A stretch of 64,000 nucleotides of DNA from NCBI RefSeq assembly GCF_019801145.1, contig NZ_JAHVJQ010000013.1, positions 1 to 64,000 of the forward strand, given 5' to 3'. The translations under genes were made by a program, and so were the position numbers. The notes under the pieces are model-generated. The model worked only from the letters and a program-made list of their open reading frames with translations, did no database searches and was not told where the DNA came from. Below, piece after piece: positions 37,733-46,085 of the stretch (positions are counted from its first letter, which is position 1; each line of letters begins with the position of its first letter). Origin of the DNA: Leisingera aquaemixtae (GTDB lineage Bacteria; Pseudomonadota; Alphaproteobacteria; Rhodobacterales; Rhodobacteraceae).

Positions 37733-38500
37733 ATGCCGCGTTTTGCTTTGAAAGTCGAATACCACGGGAAGCCTTTTGCCGGCTGGCAAAGGCAGAAGGA
37801 CCTGCCGTCCGTGCAGGGCGCGATCGAGGCTGCGCTGGCGCGGCTGGAGCCGGGGGAGCACACCATCGCCGCCGCCGGGCGCACCGACACCGGCGTGCAT
37901 GCGCTGGGACAGGTCGCGCATTGCGATATGGCCAAGGATTGGGACCCGTTCCGCCTGTCGGAAGCGCTGAATTACCACCTGAAGCCCGATCCGGTCGCCA
38001 TTGTGGACTGCGCCCGGGTGGAGAGTGACTGGCATGCGCGCTTTTCCGCGGTGGAGCGACAGTATCTGTTCCGCATCCTGATCCGCCGCGCGCCTGCCAC
38101 CCATGACGCGGGCCAGGTCTGGCAGCTGAGCCATGATCTGGATGCGGACGCCATGCAGGAAGCAGCCAACCACCTGATCGGAAACCACGATTTCACCACC
38201 TTCCGGTCATCCATCTGCCAGTCGGCCAGCCCGGTCAAGACCCTGGATGAGCTGCGGGTGGAGCGGGTGCAGGGCTTCTCCGGGCCGGAAATCCATTTCC
38301 ATGTCCGCGCCCGCAGCTTCCTGCACAACCAGGTCCGCAGCTTTGTCGGCACGCTGGAGCGGGTCGGCGCCGGCGCCTGGGAGCCTGCGGACGTGAAAGC
38401 CGCGCTGGAGGCCTGCGACCGGGCGGCCTGCGGGCCGGTCTGCCCGGGCCACGGCCTGTATCTGGCGCGAGTGGGCTACCCGGACGATCCCTTCGCCTGA
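37733..38500 (+). CDS. truA: tRNA pseudouridine(38-40) synthase TruA
   Basis: A 255-residue pseudouridine synthase that modifies U38, U39 and U40 of tRNA anticodon stems. The catalytic Asp is D52 in [15 protein letters not shown], the family motif. The C-terminal segments [18 protein letters not shown] and [15 protein letters not shown] match TruA. I start at the ATG at 37733, since the twelve residues before it are Pro-rich and out of family. It is a single gene, divergent from ycjX. Confidence 0.96.
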   Translation: MPRFALKVEYHGKPFAGWQRQKDLPSVQGAIEAALARLEPGEHTIAAAGRTDTGVHALGQVAHCDMAKDWDPFRLSEALNYHLKPDPVAIVDCARVESDWHARFSAVERQYLFRILIRRAPATHDAGQVWQLSHDLDADAMQEAANHLIGNHDFTTFRSSICQSASPVKTLDELRVERVQGFSGPEIHFHVRARSFLHNQVRSFVGTLERVGAGAWEPADVKAALEACDRAACGPVCPGHGLYLARVGYPDDPFA

Positions 38501-38524
38501 GCCGATAAACGGGGGGTGACACCC

Positions 38525-38553
38525 GTACACCTCCTGTGCACCCTCTGTGCACC
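38525..38553. repeat. three phased GTRCACC repeats at 11-bp spacing
   Basis: GTACACC at 38525, GTGCACC at 38536 and GTGCACC at 38547, exactly 11 bases apart. They lie after truA and about 130 bases before the NYN gene. An 11-base period puts each copy on the same helix face, so they may be an operator array. The first copy deviates by one base. Confidence 0.45.
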
Positions 38554-38683
38554 GCCCCGCCCTTGCATCACGGCGGCGGCTGTCCATACTCAACCGCAGC
38601 ATTCCGGATCACACCGGCCGTTTCCCCCGCGGCGCCCGCCCCGCGCCGCTGCCCTGAGCAATAACAAGAAGAAGAGACCCGCA

Positions 38684-39418
38684 ATGGCAGCCACCACCAA
38701 ACCGCCGCTTTTGGCCGTCCTGATCGACGCCGACAATATCTCCGCCAAATACGCCGAGGCGATGTTCGAGGAGATCGCCTCCTTCGGCGAGGCCAGCATC
38801 CGGCGCATCTATGGCGATTTTGCCGGCGGCGGCCCTCAGGGCTGGAACAAGGAGAAGCTGGCGGCGCTGGCGATCGTGCCGCACCAGCAGTTTGCCAATA
38901 CCACCGGCAAGAATGCCTCGGATATCGCGTTGGTGATCGACGCGATGGACATCCTGCATTCCGGCCGCTTTGACGGTTTTGTGCTGATTTCCTCGGACAG
39001 CGATTTCACCCGGCTGGCCAGCCGCATCCGAGAACAGGGGGTGGACGTTTTCGGCATGGGGATGCGCAAGACACCCGCCGCCTTTGTGAAAGCCTGCAAG
39101 CGGTTCATCTACGTGGAGAACCTCCTGGAAGAGCCGGCCAAGGCCAAGACAAAGCCCAAGAAGGATGACGTCGACGGCAATCCGCCCTCAGAACTGCCGG
39201 ACCCGGCCAAGCTGGTGGTGCGGGCAATGGATGCGATCGGCCAGGAGGACGAATGGTTCACGCTGGGCCAGATCGGCCAGTATATCACCGCCGCCTTCCC
39301 GGATTTCGACACCCGCAGCTATGGCAAGCGCAAGCTGAGCGACCTGATTGCCTCGTTGAAACTGTTCGAGACCAAGCGCGGCGAGGGCAACCAGATCCTG
39401 GTGCGGCGGCTGGACTGA
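38684..39418 (+). CDS. NYN-domain protein with C-terminal OST-HTH/LOTUS domain
   Basis: A 244-residue protein. The N-terminal NYN (PIN-like RNase, LabA/DUF88) domain has D15-A-D17 in AVLIDADNIS, the GKNASDIALVIDAMD segment and SSDSDFTRLASRIRE, giving the acidic metal site. Residues about 150-172 are a Lys-rich linker, and the last 70 (VVRAMDAIGQEDEWFTLGQI to IASLKLFETKR) match the OST-HTH/LOTUS RNA-binding fold. It probably binds and cuts RNA. The ATG at 38684 is preceded by AAGAAGAGACCCGCA. Single gene. Confidence 0.85.
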   Translation: MAATTKPPLLAVLIDADNISAKYAEAMFEEIASFGEASIRRIYGDFAGGGPQGWNKEKLAALAIVPHQQFANTTGKNASDIALVIDAMDILHSGRFDGFVLISSDSDFTRLASRIREQGVDVFGMGMRKTPAAFVKACKRFIYVENLLEEPAKAKTKPKKDDVDGNPPSELPDPAKLVVRAMDAIGQEDEWFTLGQIGQYITAAFPDFDTRSYGKRKLSDLIASLKLFETKRGEGNQILVRRLD

Positions 39419-39497
39419 GCAGCGGAAACAGCCTTTCGCTTGCGCGCGAACCGTGGCTTAGTCCCGCAAAAGGGACGCGTCAAAGGGAGGAACGCGC

Positions 39498-40433
39498 ATG
39501 GCAATGCTGATCAGCATCGGTCACGACGGCTGGTATACCGAGGAACAGATGGCGGAACAGCTGCAGGCGATGGCGCCCGGCGCCGATATCCGCCCGATCT
39601 CCGCTCCCGGCAATCTGGACGATATCACGGTGCTGGCGGTTTCCGCGCTGAAGGGCGATCTGCCCGCGCAGCTGCCGAACCTGAAACTGGTGCAGAAACT
39701 GGGCGCCGGGGTGGATACCATCGTGGCGCACCCCAGCCTGGCACCGCATGTGCGCGTGGCCCGGCTGAGACCGCTGGAACCTGCGCATGAGATCGCCGAG
39801 TTCTGTCTGGCCTATGTGCTGCGCGGCCAGCGCAACATGCTGGCGCACGCAGCCTCGCAATCCCGCAGCGCCTGGGAACCGCTGGCGCCAAGGCGTCCGC
39901 AGGAGACCACCGTCGGCATTCTGGGCCTCGGCCATATCGGCGGCATGACAGCACGCCTGATGCGGGACATGCGGCTCCGGGTACTGGGCTGGAGCCGCTC
40001 GCCCAAGGAGATCGAGGGCGTGGACTGCCGCCACGGCGCGGCGGCGCTGCCGCAGATGCTGGGGGAATGCGATTATGTCTGTTCGATCCTGCCCTCCACC
40101 CCCGCCACCCGCGGGCTGATGAACATTGAAACACTGGCGGCGATGAAGCCGGGTGCGATGCTGATCAATGCAGGCCGCGGCGACCTGGTGGATGAACCGG
40201 CCCTGCTGGCGGCGCTGGACAAGGGCACGCCCGGCCATGCGGTGCTGGATGTGGTGAGCAAGGAGCCCTTGCCCGCGGACAACCCGCTGTGGGCGCATCC
40301 GCAGGTCACGATCACCCCGCATGTCTCAGGCTGGCATCTGGGCGACGCGCTGAAAGACGTGGTGGAGAACCTGCGGCGGCTGGAGGCCGGGGAAGAGCTG
40401 CTGCATGAGGTGGACCGGCAGCGGGGGTACTGA
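39498..40433 (+). CDS. glyoxylate/hydroxypyruvate reductase (GhrA-like)
   Basis: A 311-residue D-2-hydroxyacid dehydrogenase. The Rossmann motif is TVGILGLGHIGGMTAR and the catalytic Arg, Glu and His are in NAGRGDLVDE, DVVSKEPLP and TPHVSGW. The N-terminal region is the GhrA type (KLGAGVDTIVAHPSL). It reduces glyoxylate or hydroxypyruvate with NAD(P)H; other 2-oxoacids are possible. The start ATG follows GGGAGGAACGCGC, a strong ribosome-binding site. Single gene. Confidence 0.88.
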   Translation: MAMLISIGHDGWYTEEQMAEQLQAMAPGADIRPISAPGNLDDITVLAVSALKGDLPAQLPNLKLVQKLGAGVDTIVAHPSLAPHVRVARLRPLEPAHEIAEFCLAYVLRGQRNMLAHAASQSRSAWEPLAPRRPQETTVGILGLGHIGGMTARLMRDMRLRVLGWSRSPKEIEGVDCRHGAAALPQMLGECDYVCSILPSTPATRGLMNIETLAAMKPGAMLINAGRGDLVDEPALLAALDKGTPGHAVLDVVSKEPLPADNPLWAHPQVTITPHVSGWHLGDALKDVVENLRRLEAGEELLHEVDRQRGY

Positions 40434-40458
40434 GCCCCTGCCCCGCGCAATTTACCCG

Positions 40459-41355
40459 CTAGAGCGCAAGACTCGAAAGATATGCGATTATGGCAACCCG
40501 CGCAGCGCGGTCCGGCTGGCTGCCGCGGGTCATGTCTGTTCCGGGAACGGCATTGAAAGGATCGGCAAGGAAAACATTAAGCTCGTCGGGCGTCCACCGC
40601 CCCGTCTGCGCTTTCATCTCCCCGGAATACGGGAATCCTTCGACCGATGCCTTGGCTCGACCAACGACGCCTGCAAGGCTGGGGCCAGGGTGCTGCCCCG
40701 TGTTAATTTCACCGGGTGTCAGACCGTGGCACCCGCCGCATTCAAATGCCAGAATGCGTCCTTCCTCGGGGTCGGCAGCTTCCAGCTCCCCAGGCTGCAG
40801 GGGCTCGACCGGCGCCGGGCCGGCACCCATTTCCCGCAGGAACCCGACCATCTCAGTCCGGCCCTTCCGCTGAGCATAGTGAACCGCTGGCCATCCAAAG
40901 CGAACCGCCGCCGCATTCACGTCGGCACCATTATCGAGCAGCAGGCGGGCCGCCTCGACAGCGCCGCGCTCCGCTGCCTGATGCAGCGGCATCAGCAAAT
41001 CTTCACCGCCAGGCAGGTTCGGATCAGCACCAGCATCCAGCAGGATAGAGACGATGCCGGTGTGGTTGTTGCGGGCGGCAATGCCAAGTGCTGTGCCGAA
41101 GTCTGTCGCGGAGTCAGGAAACGCTCCAGCAGACAGCAGGTAGCGCACAGCCTCCTCCTGCCCGCGCTGGGCCGCGAAGTAGAGGGGCTTGGCCAGCGTT
41201 TCCGGGTCAGGGCTGGAGCCTTCGGGCAAAGCCGCCTTCAAGGCCGGCATATCGCCCGAGGCAGCCAAGGGAGCCAGTGCCTGCGGCGCAGCCGCGCTGG
41301 GAAGAATAAAAAGCAGGAACAGTAAGCGGGTTGGCCGGAAGAAGCGCAGCGGCAT
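40459..41355 (-). CDS. secreted ankyrin-repeat protein fused to a cytochrome c domain
   Basis: A 298-residue periplasmic protein. Residues 1-22 are a signal peptide (LLFLLFILPSAAAPQA region). Residues about 30-185 carry four or five ankyrin repeats, visible as repeating blocks such as TALGIAARNNHTGIVSILLD and PLHQAAERGAVEAARLLLD. Residues about 195-298 are a class I cytochrome c: CGGCH haem site with C206, C209 and H210, and a PGTDM segment with the Met ligand near 275. The combination is unusual. The ATG at 41355 was chosen as the start of the signal peptide. Confidence 0.85.
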   Translation of the reverse strand: MPLRFFRPTRLLFLLFILPSAAAPQALAPLAASGDMPALKAALPEGSSPDPETLAKPLYFAAQRGQEEAVRYLLSAGAFPDSATDFGTALGIAARNNHTGIVSILLDAGADPNLPGGEDLLMPLHQAAERGAVEAARLLLDNGADVNAAAVRFGWPAVHYAQRKGRTEMVGFLREMGAGPAPVEPLQPGELEAADPEEGRILAFECGGCHGLTPGEINTGQHPGPSLAGVVGRAKASVEGFPYSGEMKAQTGRWTPDELNVFLADPFNAVPGTDMTRGSQPDRAARVAIIAYLSSLAL

Positions 41356-41526
41356 TTTGCGTCCTCCTTCAGAAGGTCTGACGGACGCAGTGTAACATGG
41401 CAGGCGCATTGCGCCAAAACACTCCGAGACTGGCACTTTACCGGTTCTGCAGCATCAGCGCCGCTGCCCCCTGCTTGCTCAAACCGGCCGGAGGCACAGG
41501 TGCTGTCTGCACCTGGGGATTGCGTG

Positions 41527-41546
41527 GCGGCCCCGAGCGGGGCCGC
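41527..41546 (-). terminator. hairpin after gcvH (no T-run)
   Basis: GCGGCCCC-GAGC-GGGGCCGC, perfect 8-base stem. It begins 8 bases beyond the gcvH stop codon on the minus strand but has no T-run, so it may be a weak terminator or an RNA-stability element. Confidence 0.4.
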
Positions 41547-41553
41547 AGCCGGA

Positions 41554-41913
41554 TCAGCCGATGAAGTCCTTGTAGCCGGCCTCATCCATGTAATCGTCCA
41601 TCGGTGACAGGTCCGACGGCTTGATCTTGAAGAACCAAGCGTCGCCCTCGGCGTCCTCGTTCACCTTGCCGGGGTCGTCGGCCAGCGCCTCGTTCACCTC
41701 GACGATCTCGCCGTCCAGCGGCGCGAGGATGTCGGACGCCGCCTTGACCGATTCAATCACCACGATCTCGTCGTCCTTGGAGACCTCGGTGCCCGGCTCG
41801 GGCAGCTCGACATAGACCACCTCGCCCAGCTGTTCGGCGGCGTGGGCGGTGATGCCGACGGTGATCAGGTCGCCCTCGGGCAGCAGCCACTCGTGTTCCT
41901 CGGTGTATTTCAT
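41554..41913 (-). CDS. gcvH: glycine cleavage system protein H
   Basis: A 119-residue lipoyl carrier of the glycine cleavage system. The lipoylation lysine is K57 in VIESVKAASD. The N-terminal MKYTEEHEWLLPEGD is the family opening, so I use the ATG at 41913 rather than one 30 codons upstream. Neither gcvT nor gcvP is in the window, so it may work with distant copies or be a second, lipoyl-relay form as in some bacteria. The stop is followed by a hairpin. Confidence 0.94.
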   Translation of the reverse strand: MKYTEEHEWLLPEGDLITVGITAHAAEQLGEVVYVELPEPGTEVSKDDEIVVIESVKAASDILAPLDGEIVEVNEALADDPGKVNEDAEGDAWFFKIKPSDLSPMDDYMDEAGYKDFIG

Positions 41914-42102
41914 GGGGGTGTTATCCTTCGAAGAGGCGTGGGTTTTCAAATGTCTCAGGCCGCCGGAAATGGCGCCGCAGATGGCAGGGAACAACCCCTG
42001 CATACGCGGGCATACGGTATCAACGGGCGGGGCTGGCGATCAAGACGGCAAATTCCGGGGCGGCTGAGTTTTTTGCCCGTCGCTCAGCTGTTCCTCGGCG
42101 GC

Positions 42103-43551
42103 TCAGAACAGGTTGAAATATTCCGCCTGCTCCCATTCGCTGACGGTATCCAGATAGCGCTCCCATTCGAAAGTCTTGAGCTGCAGCAGATAGTCCACCG
42201 TGCCGGCGCCCAGCGCATCGCGGCAGAGCGCCGAGCCTGCGAACCCTTCCAGTGCCTGCCCCAGCGAACGCGGCAGGCGTTCGGCGTCTTCGCTGTAGGG
42301 CGACAGGGTGGGTTTCGGGGCCTCCAGACCCTCCCGGATGCCGGCCGCGCCCGCGATGATCTGGGCGGCCAGCGCGTAATAGGGGTTGGCGGAACTGTCC
42401 GGCGCGCGGTTCTCGATCCGGCTGGCGGGGTCATGGGGCTGCATCAGCGCCCGCAGCATGGCGCCGCGGTTGTCCTCGCCCCAGCCGATGCGGCTGGGGG
42501 CCAGCTGGAACGGCAGGTAGCGCTTGTAGCTGTTCACCGTCGGCGCGATCAGCAGCGAGGTTTCGGACGCGTATTTCAAGAGGCCGGCCATCCAAGCGCT
42601 GGCCGGCGGGCTGAGCATACCGGCGGTTTCCGGCATGAACAGGTTGCGGCCCGTGGCCAGGTCCTGCAGCGACTGGTGGACGTGCCAGCCGTTGGCCATC
42701 GCGTTGTCCAGCCGCGGCTTGGCCATGAAGCTGGCGTGCAGGCCATTGCGGGCGCAGACCTCCTTGACCATGGTGCGGAACATCACCATCGCGTCGGCCT
42801 GGGCCATGGCGCCGTCGGGGGCAAAAGTGAACTCGACCTGGCTGGGACCCATTTCGATTTCCACCGACCGCACCGGCAGGCCGAGCTTCTGGGCGTTGCG
42901 GCGCAGCAGGTCGAGGATGCCCTCCGCCTCGCCATAGCGGGTTTCGGTGAGGTATTGATACCCCTGCGTCAGGTTGCGGGTCTGCACCGGGGCGCCGGGG
43001 CGGGTGGCCTGGGTGTGGGCCGCGGATTTGTCCGCCAGCTCAAACAGGTGGAACTCCACCTCCAGCCCGAAGGTGGCCGCCATCCCCTGCTCCGCCAAGG
43101 CCTCCACCTGCTGCCGCAATACCGCGCAAGAGGCAAAGGGGATGGGCCGGCCGTCCGGGTAGACCGGGGTGCAGAAGATCCAGGCGGAATGACCGGACCA
43201 GGGCAGCGCGCGCCAGGTCTCCGGGCGCGGCACCAGGAGCACATCGCCCGCGCCCTGCATCGGGCCGTCCAGCCCGGAGCCGTCCTCCCAAACCGGAAAG
43301 GCCGTGCGGTGGGAGGTGTCCTTGAGCAGCAGGGTTGCGGGCACGTTCAGGCCGCGGTCGAAAACACCGGCAAAACCCTCTGCCATCACCGTCTTGCCGC
43401 GCAGCAGCCCATGCTGATCGGGGAACAGCACCCGCACCGTCTCGATCCCGTCAAACTGCGCCCGGGAAGTGATCTCGGCCGCCTTGCGGCAGTCCTCTGG
43501 GGTCAGCAGCCCCAGGCGGGCCAATTTGCCGGATGTGAAATCTTGTGCCAT
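42103..43551 (-). CDS. glutamine synthetase-like protein (GS/gamma-glutamylamide synthetase family)
   Basis: A 482-residue type I-like GS superfamily enzyme. The beta-grasp domain ends at about residue 110. Motifs include FGLEVEFHLFE, EIEMGPSQVEFTF, MANGWHVHQSL (metal His), NSYKRYLPFQLAPSRIGWG and RIENRAPDSSANPY, which form the ATP and metal sites. It is too divergent to be the main glutamine synthetase; gamma-glutamylpolyamine or methylamine activity is likely. The ATG at 43551 has an AAGAGG site. It is divergent from an IclR gene, which may control it. Confidence 0.82.
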   Translation of the reverse strand: MAQDFTSGKLARLGLLTPEDCRKAAEITSRAQFDGIETVRVLFPDQHGLLRGKTVMAEGFAGVFDRGLNVPATLLLKDTSHRTAFPVWEDGSGLDGPMQGAGDVLLVPRPETWRALPWSGHSAWIFCTPVYPDGRPIPFASCAVLRQQVEALAEQGMAATFGLEVEFHLFELADKSAAHTQATRPGAPVQTRNLTQGYQYLTETRYGEAEGILDLLRRNAQKLGLPVRSVEIEMGPSQVEFTFAPDGAMAQADAMVMFRTMVKEVCARNGLHASFMAKPRLDNAMANGWHVHQSLQDLATGRNLFMPETAGMLSPPASAWMAGLLKYASETSLLIAPTVNSYKRYLPFQLAPSRIGWGEDNRGAMLRALMQPHDPASRIENRAPDSSANPYYALAAQIIAGAAGIREGLEAPKPTLSPYSEDAERLPRSLGQALEGFAGSALCRDALGAGTVDYLLQLKTFEWERYLDTVSEWEQAEYFNLF

Positions 43552-43670
43552 GGGCGGCCTCTTGGCTAGCGAGCTAATTGAAATTGCACCGGAAATGGCC
43601 ACACGTCCAGCCGACGGCGGGAATTGCTGCAACCCGTTGCGCAATCTGGATATTGCGGAGGGTTTGCGCC

Positions 43671-43699
43671 TTGACAGCGTTCGCAAAGCGAACATTCAT
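43671..43699 (+). promoter_or_regulatory. candidate IclR-family operator and promoter between GS-like gene and regulator
   Basis: A 15-base palindrome GTTCGCAAAGCGAAC at 43679-43693, just downstream of TTGACA (43671-43676). The palindrome would sit between -35 and -10 boxes of the regulator's promoter. IclR proteins often bind such palindromes. The -10 box is weak. Confidence 0.5.
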
Positions 43700-43764
43700 T
43701 CGAGCATTCGCACAAATCGCTGCAGCCAGCGGTGTTTTTGGGATCAGGACAGGGCGGCATCGGG

Positions 43765-44541
43765 ATGACAGCAGCAGAACAGGACAGGAATATTTCGTCG
43801 AGCTTTGCCAAGGGGCTGGCGGTTCTGGCGGTGTTTGATGCCGAGACTCCCAGCATGACTCTGGCCGAGATCGCCCGGCGCAGCGGCCAGGACCGCGCCA
43901 CCGCCCGGCGCGGGGCGCTGACGCTGGTGCAGGCGGGGTACCTGCGCCAGGACGGGCGGATGCTGTCCCTGACCCCGCGGGTGCTGGTGCTGGCAGGCGG
44001 GTTTCTGCAGGCCAACCAGTTCGGCCGCCGGGTGCAGCCGGTCCTGAACCGCCATGCCCGGCAGATGCAGATCGAGGTGACGCTGGCGATGCTGGACCAG
44101 GGCCGGGTTCTGCTGCTGGCGCAATCCACGGTGGACCACGGCCATATCACCTATGGCTTCACCGCCGGCTCGCACATTCCGCTGGCGCATACCAGCCTGG
44201 GGCGGATGCTGCTGGCCGGGCTGCCGGAGGAAGAGGCCGCAGCGGTGCTGGCAGAGGCGGAGATCCCGCGCCATACCGGCCAATCCCTGACGGAGCCCGG
44301 CTCCATCCTGGAACGCGTCGCACAAGCGCGGCAGCAGGGTTACTGCCTGACGGACAGCGAGTTCGAGGCCGGAATCACCGGCTATGCGGTACCGGTGTCG
44401 CGGCCCGGCCAGACGCCGATCGTGGCGGGGTGCTCTGCCCCGCGGGGATCGCAGCCGGAGGCGGATGCCGAGCGGCTGCTGCGCGGCCTGCAACTGTGCG
44501 CCGCGGAGCTGCGCCAGGCGGAAGCGGTGGACCACTTGTAA
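43765..44541 (+). CDS. IclR family transcriptional regulator
   Basis: A 258-residue regulator. The N-terminal winged HTH (TLAEIARRSGQDRATARRGA) is followed by the IclR effector domain (GSHIPLAHTSLGRMLLAGLP and GYCLTDSEFEAGITGYAVPV). Effector unknown. The ATG at 43765 was chosen; an upstream in-frame ATG at 43732 lies too near the palindrome. It is transcribed divergently from the GS-like gene, so it probably controls it. The stop is followed by a 66-base gap. Confidence 0.92.
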   Translation: MTAAEQDRNISSSFAKGLAVLAVFDAETPSMTLAEIARRSGQDRATARRGALTLVQAGYLRQDGRMLSLTPRVLVLAGGFLQANQFGRRVQPVLNRHARQMQIEVTLAMLDQGRVLLLAQSTVDHGHITYGFTAGSHIPLAHTSLGRMLLAGLPEEEAAAVLAEAEIPRHTGQSLTEPGSILERVAQARQQGYCLTDSEFEAGITGYAVPVSRPGQTPIVAGCSAPRGSQPEADAERLLRGLQLCAAELRQAEAVDHL

Positions 44542-44607
44542 GCTGCATCTTGCTTTGCACCGGGCCTGCGCTAGGCTGAAGCCAGTGATTTCCGCAGGAG
44601 CATTTTG

Positions 44608-44922
44608 ATGATGAAACAGACTGCATTGGCCGCGGCCCTCTGCGCCGCGCTGACCCCGGCTGCAGGAGCGAAGGGCGTGGAAGGCAAGCAGGTCACTGTG
44701 CTGGGCCGCGACTGGGTGGTGGCCCCGGTCGAGGACGCCCCAGGCCGCTACAGCGCCACCCGGATGAACCTGGAGCATCTGGCGTTCCGCCCGCCCGCGG
44801 TGCTGACTGCGCGCCAGGCGGTGCGGGCCCTGCGCACCGCCACCGGCTGCAGCGTCAACCTGGACACGATGGTGCGCAGCATCACCGGCACCTACTACGC
44901 GCAGGTGATCTGCCGCAAATAG
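44608..44922 (+). CDS. small secreted protein of unknown function
   Basis: A 104-residue protein with an N-terminal signal peptide (about 1-20, ending in AAGA) and a small periplasmic domain containing two cysteines at positions near 86 and 102 (TATGCSVNLDTMV and VICRK), which may form a disulfide. It follows a GCAGGAGC ribosome-binding site; an upstream TTG one codon before is possible. I do not recognise a named family, although the GRDWVVAPVEDAPGRYSATR layout looks conserved in related bacteria. Single gene. Confidence 0.7.
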   Translation: MMKQTALAAALCAALTPAAGAKGVEGKQVTVLGRDWVVAPVEDAPGRYSATRMNLEHLAFRPPAVLTARQAVRALRTATGCSVNLDTMVRSITGTYYAQVICRK

Positions 44923-45043
44923 GGACGCGCCTGACGCATGCGCGGTTTTGCAGTGTTTTTCTGAAACATCCTCTTGGGAAATGTGATCATTTTCCCGGGA
45001 GCGACGGATTGAGCGGCGCCGGCGCGCCTGCCATAGATTGCGC

Positions 45044-46027
45044 ATGAAACTTGCTATCAACGGATTCGGCCGCATCGGCCGCGCCATCCTGCGCCAGATT
45101 CTGACCACCCCGCGCGGAGACGGCATCGACGTGGTGCGGATCAATGATATAGCGCCTTTGGACATGTGCGCCTATCTGTTCCAGTACGACAGCACCTTTG
45201 GCCCCTTTGCCCATCCGGTAGAGCATGGCGGTGATGCGCTGCAGGTGATGGGCCGGTCCATTCCGGTCAGCCATGAGTCCGATCTGACCAAGGTGGACCT
45301 CAGCGGCGTTGACCTGGTGCTGGAATGCACCGGCATCGCCCGCACCTCTGACGTGGCAGAGCGCGGGCTGAAGGCGGGCGCCGCAAAGGTGCTAATCTCC
45401 GGCCCCTCCCCCGCCGCTGAGCTGACCGTTGTGCTGGGTGCAAATGAGGAAACGCTGGGCGATGCGCGGATTGTCTCCAATGCCTCCTGCACCACCAACG
45501 CGCTGACGCCGCTGGTCAAGCTGCTGGACGGCATCGCCGGCATCGACAGCGCCCATATGACCACCATTCACTGCTACACCAATTCGCAGCCGATGGTGGA
45601 CGCACCGCGCGGTGATTTCGCCCGCTCGCGCGGCGGCGCGCAGTCGATGGTGCCGACCACCACTTCGGCGATGCATCTGATCGACGAGGTGCTGCCGCAT
45701 CTGAAAGGGCGCGTGAGCGGTGCCGCGGTGCGGGTGCCGACGGCCAGCGTCTCTGCCATCGACATGGTGGCGCAGCTGAAAACGCCGATGAGCGAAGCCC
45801 GGTTCACCGCCGCCCTGCGCGAAGGGGTTGCGGCCTCGCAGGTACTGGGCTGGACCGATATGCCGCTGGTCTCCTCCGACCTGCGGGCGCGGCCCGAGTC
45901 GCTGGTGATTGCGGGGCCGGAAACCCGCATGGCCGGAGAGCAGCAGGTGCGGGTGTTCGGCTGGTACGACAACGAATGGGGCTTTTCGGCCCGGATGCTG
46001 GATGTGGCCCGGATGATGGCCGGATAG
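45044..46027 (+). CDS. gap: glyceraldehyde-3-phosphate dehydrogenase (type I)
   Basis: A 327-residue glycolytic or gluconeogenic enzyme. The catalytic cysteine is C149 in NASCTTNAL. The Rossmann part starts MKLAINGFGRIGRA and has the NAD-specific Asp in RINDIAPLD. The C-terminus has YDNEWGFSARMLDVA. It is one of possibly several gap genes in such genomes, as it is not next to pgk or tkt. The ATG at 45044 was chosen over a TTG two codons before. It ends in a hairpin. Confidence 0.93.
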   Translation: MKLAINGFGRIGRAILRQILTTPRGDGIDVVRINDIAPLDMCAYLFQYDSTFGPFAHPVEHGGDALQVMGRSIPVSHESDLTKVDLSGVDLVLECTGIARTSDVAERGLKAGAAKVLISGPSPAAELTVVLGANEETLGDARIVSNASCTTNALTPLVKLLDGIAGIDSAHMTTIHCYTNSQPMVDAPRGDFARSRGGAQSMVPTTTSAMHLIDEVLPHLKGRVSGAAVRVPTASVSAIDMVAQLKTPMSEARFTAALREGVAASQVLGWTDMPLVSSDLRARPESLVIAGPETRMAGEQQVRVFGWYDNEWGFSARMLDVARMMAG

Positions 46028-46061
46028 GCCCTGCGCCTGACCCTGACCGCTGCCCTCTCTG

Positions 46062-46084
46062 CAAGCCCGCCGCCGGCGGGCTTG
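46062..46084 (+). terminator. hairpin between gap and the convergent membrane-protein gene
   Basis: CAAGCCCGCC - GCC - GGCGGGCTTG, a perfect 10-base stem about 35 bases after gap and directly at the end of the minus-strand gene. It has no long T-run. It probably ends both transcripts. Confidence 0.6.
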
Positions 46085-46085
46085 G

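Noticed and set aside
41914-42102. Possible glycine riboswitch upstream of gcvH.
   Set aside because: I looked for the paired aptamer core and the conserved GGAGAG and CTCAGGT-type segments on the gcvH strand and did not find them.
44923-45043. Possible terminator after the small secreted protein.
   Set aside because: Only a 4-base GCGC stem before GTTTT; too weak to report as a feature.
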